Assembly: GCA_934725525.1 (NCBI GenBank)
Contig: CAKVCG010000089.1
Location: forward strand, 1 to 6,884
Length of the DNA: 6,884 nucleotides
Source: an uncultured Brachyspira sp.
GTDB lineage: Bacteria; Spirochaetota; Brachyspiria; Brachyspirales; Brachyspiraceae
Direction of reading: 5' to 3'
Part shown: one piece after another, positions 6,301-6,884 of the stretch
Layout: every line of letters begins with the position of its first letter
Position numbering within the stretch: the first letter of the stretch is position 1
The notes under the pieces: generated by a model
Seen by the model: the letters and a program-made list of their open reading frames with translations, nothing else
The model's database searches: none
What the model was told of the DNA's origin: nothing
Made by a program: the position numbers and the translations under genes

Positions 6301-6687
6301 ATTCCATTTGTCGAAAGTAAAGATTATTTTTTGAAATTCGCAAAATTGGGAGAGGAGCTTTATAATTTGCATTTGGGAAATTTGAAAATACAAAAAGAAG
6401 TAGGCGAGCCAATGTTTAAGGATAATAAAAATAAAAATGAGAAAATCGTAAAAGCAATTTATAATGAAAACGAAAAAGATTTATTCGTTAATGAAAGTTT
6501 ATATTTTAAAAATGTAGATAAAGAAGTTTGGGAATATAAAATCGGCGGTTATCAAGTTTTGGATAAATATTTAAAGTCGCATAAAAATGAAAATATTGAT
6601 TATGAGCATTTTGAAAATGTGATAAAAATTTTAACGCATTCTATTGAGATAGAAGCGGAAATTTCAGAGTTGGATTTTTTATTATAA
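3301..6687 (+). CDS. Fused restriction-modification enzyme (type IIG / type ISP-like), with two in-frame palindromic insertions
   Basis: This 1128-residue protein combines nuclease, DNA methyltransferase and specificity regions. Residues about 20-130 resemble a PD-(D/E)xK nuclease: GAPDF (Asp61) followed by GYIENK (Glu75, Lys77). About 200-330 is a helical connector. GVYYTPQSVVDF (340-351) is methyltransferase motif X, DFATGTGTF (384-392) is the S-adenosylmethionine-binding motif I, and GNPPY (501-505) is catalytic motif IV of N6-adenine (less often N4-cytosine) methylases. NVFDIMQGVSI and the YHYDLFGKRE segment (682-691) lead into the C-terminal specificity part, with YRPFDFYWTYY (816-826), YPRTEVMQHF (836-845) and NIGLIVTRQTQ (873-883). 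No helicase Walker A or DExx motif is seen, so it is closer to type IIG than to full-length type ISP enzymes such as LlaBIII. The recognition sequence is unknown. The start is fixed by AAGGA 6 bases upstream; an in-frame stop at 3271-3273 prevents a longer form. No clean promoter is seen, and no separate methylase or specificity gene adjoins. Residues 643-667 and 847-871 are encoded by repeat elements and are probably absent from most homologues. Confidence 0.9.
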   Translation: MTEIINNYLNSIKDMSEKDKEHTHRSALQILLNEIKDATGNGRIKIIHEPNNDKEGRGAPDFRFEINSLILGYIENKRVNANLEEIIKSEQIKKYLELSDNIIITDYLRFIRIDKNGNITSEVRLCELSELKNYNKAFMQSKQLNLKEKANKLFEIFKLFLSHKPKQINSTKEFANALAERTKLLKNSLLEMEGNERVKALYDIFKNTIYSKIDYADFCDNFAQTLTYSLFLAKLNANGEKIDLYNLTKFIPKSFPLIRAMSKFLQDLKEVDDKNLKTIDWLLIEIVNINNNIDEKLIIEELNKFSLDKNLKLIMNKDPYMHFYETFLSYYNPELREKRGVYYTPQSVVDFIINSIDLILKKDFNKVKGFGDALNQKDSITLLDFATGTGTFLLDSFRKALSYYDKNSAKYKPEELINKFYGFEFMIAPYTIAHLKLSQTLKEEFNYTLDDNERLNIFLTNTLETINIKEEKEKFSILVDLIKETERAQETKDKNILIITGNPPYSGASANKGIFEEEIRSEYKDSLEKEPLAIIRNGKIEKEKNPKWLLDDYVKFIRFAEMKLNKQKECGIFGFISNNSFLDNPTFRGMRYSLLKSFDKIYILDLHGNVRKKEISPDGSKDENVFDIMQGVSINIFVRYSNSSLRERSRSNSNKIDCHASKEARNDNIYSNSDNSNLAKVYHYDLFGKREDKYKFLFDNNLDNIEWKELKFEAPFFLFIPQNEIIKSEYDRGISVKDMFRISSTGICSQRDSVVIHKTKESVKEIIKDFCNLSKEENIRKYKIEKDGRDWQIQLAIDSIKKSELNKNGVIIQINYRPFDFYWTYYNGEAKGFMAYPRTEVMQHFLRSIARAKPEAIQNIDCHADKSARNDNNIGLIVTRQTQAIGDNEFNTVFISDKIVDINFYRRGGELICPLYIYDTENVRKILREENEEVGGMFEDIKHFENKVRIENFTPKFRKFINEKYGEIKPEEILGYIYAILFHKEYRKKYFDFLKIDFPKIPFVESKDYFLKFAKLGEELYNLHLGNLKIQKEVGEPMFKDNKNKNEKIVKAIYNENEKDLFVNESLYFKNVDKEVWEYKIGGYQVLDKYLKSHKNENIDYEHFENVIKILTHSIEIEAEISELDFLL
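5218..5319 (+). repeat. 12-bp direct repeats bracketing palindromic element 1
   Basis: TATTCTAATTCG (5218-5229) and TATTCCAATTCG (5308-5319) match at 11 of 12 positions and lie exactly 90 bp apart. Both are read in the same frame, giving YSNS at residues 640-643 and again at 670-673. Removing one period would delete 30 codons and rejoin FVRYSNS to DNSNLAK without a frame change. This looks like a target-site duplication or duplication footprint left by insertion of the element between them. Confidence 0.65.
5229..5301. repeat. Palindromic element, copy 1 (in-frame within the restriction-modification gene)
   Basis: This 73-bp segment is bounded by perfect 11-bp inverted repeats, GTCATTGCGAG (5229-5239) and CTCGCAATGAC (5291-5301). 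Inside is a weaker pairing, GCAATT (5252-5257) with GATTGC (5269-5274), and a hairpin GCCTCT-AA-AGAGGC (5278-5291). It is visibly richer in G and C than the gene around it. It encodes residues 643-667, including SLRERSRSNSNK and IDCHASKEARND, which are not part of any methyltransferase motif. It falls in the stretch between the methyltransferase core and the specificity region, a place likely to tolerate a surface loop. It is too short to encode a transposase, so it would be a non-autonomous repeat. Confidence 0.85.
5841..5913. repeat. Palindromic element, copy 2 (in-frame within the restriction-modification gene)
   Basis: This second 73-bp copy lies 612 bp downstream of the first in the same orientation. 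Its outer arms are ATTGCGAG (5845-5852) and CTCGCAAT (5903-5910); an extra T after GTC breaks the longer match. Inside are three hairpins: GGGC-AAA-GCCC (5852-5862), GCAATC/GATTGC (5866-5871 with 5881-5886) and GCCGAC-AA-GTCGGC (5890-5903). It encodes residues 847-871, with SIARAKPEAIQN and IDCHADKSARND. The EAIQ...ARND wording recalls peptides that, from memory, are often seen where CATTGCGAG-type genomic repeats are translated in other bacteria. It sits between YPRTEVMQHFL and NIGLIVTRQ in the presumed target-recognition region. Confidence 0.85.
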
Positions 6688-6748
6688 TTTATATTCCCTA
6701 CAAAGTAGAATCTATTTGTCAATTTTTTAAACAAATTAATAAATATAA

Positions 6749-6776
6749 TTGAAAAATATCTTATATATTGTAAAAT
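6749..6776 (+). promoter_or_regulatory. Predicted sigma70-type promoter of valS
   Basis: TTGAAA (6749-6754) and TAAAAT (6771-6776) are separated by 16 bases. Transcription would start near 6783, giving a leader of about 25 bases. That is far too short for a T-box, and no T-box-like structure lies upstream. The ribosome-binding site GGGGGA (6798-6803) follows. Confidence 0.5.
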
Positions 6777-6807
6777 GTATAAACAATTATTTTAATCGGG
6801 GGAATAA

Positions 6808-6884
6808 ATGAAACATACTTTAGGAGGGAATTATAATCCTAAAAATATTGAAGAAAAATTATATTGCTTTTGGAAAGAGAGCGG
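6808..6884 (+). CDS. valS: Valyl-tRNA synthetase, first 25 codons (runs off right edge)
   Basis: The 25 visible codons read MKHTLGGNYNPKNIEEK followed by LYCFWKES. The YNP..IEEK.Y.FW pattern is the N-terminal signature of class Ia valyl-tRNA synthetases, which charge tRNA-Val in the cytoplasm. The catalytic HIGH and KMSKS motifs would lie beyond the window. The ATG has a strong GGGGGA ribosome-binding site 4 bases upstream and its own promoter, 120 bases after the restriction-modification gene, so it is probably transcribed independently. A related synthetase (Leu or Ile) is less likely because the spacing and residues fit ValS better. Confidence 0.85.
   Translation, partial: MKHTLGGNYNPKNIEEKLYCFWKES

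Noticed and set aside
3301..6687. Classification as a full type ISP enzyme with a translocating helicase
   Set aside because: No Walker A (GxGKT/S) or DExx motif is seen between the nuclease and methyltransferase parts, and the protein is shorter than helicase-bearing members.
6688..6807. Terminator or T-box leader between the restriction-modification gene and valS
   Set aside because: Only weak pairings are visible (CTAC-AAA-GTAG at 6698-6708; ATTTGT/ACAAAT at 6714-6719 and 6731-6736), with no following T-run. The predicted valS leader of about 25 bases is too short for a T-box.

Overview
The window is very AT-rich DNA with short intergenic gaps and Shine-Dalgarno sites of the GGAG/AGGA type. 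Two divergent genes carry relaxed, spirochaete-style lipoprotein signal peptides. Together with the gene content (ZIP transporter, TatD, HIT protein, a one-polypeptide restriction-modification enzyme and valS), this suggests a low-GC host-associated bacterium. A Brachyspira-like spirochaete is the best guess, but it is an inference from style, not from a database match.

Layout from left to right. (1) At 1-377 (minus) is the 5' part of a putative lipoprotein gene that starts at TTG and runs off the left edge. At 433-1059 (plus) is a second putative lipoprotein, tentatively LPP20-like. Their start codons are 55 bases apart, and predicted divergent promoters share one symmetric -10 hexamer. (2) At 2257-1096 (minus) is a two-gene unit, HIT protein then TatD-family metal-dependent hydrolase, each with its own ribosome-binding site and 25 bases between them. 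(3) A 161-base AT-rich spacer holds back-to-back promoters for the HIT-tatD unit and for a plus-strand ZIP metal transporter (2419-3219). (4) At 3301-6687 (plus) is an 1128-residue fused restriction-modification enzyme of type IIG / helicase-less type ISP style: N-terminal PD-(D/E)xK nuclease, adenine-type methyltransferase core and C-terminal specificity region. (5) At 6808 to the right edge (plus) are the first 25 codons of valS, with a clear promoter and ribosome-binding site.

The most interesting structure is inside the restriction-modification gene. Two 73-bp copies of a GC-richer palindromic element (5229-5301 and 5841-5913) lie in the coding sequence without breaking the frame. They add peptide segments ending in an IDCHA..KxARNDN-like sequence. 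Each has outer inverted repeats and internal hairpins, and one hairpin stem differs between the copies by fully compensatory changes. The first copy is bracketed by near-identical 12-bp direct repeats exactly 90 bp (30 codons) apart, the pattern expected of an in-frame insertion. The behaviour resembles the in-gene palindromic elements described in Rickettsia, here in what looks like another phylum and in a DNA-recognition enzyme.

Apart from the co-directional HIT-tatD pair, the genes look like independent housekeeping or accessory units. No prophage, transposase, CRISPR array, tRNA or rRNA is seen.
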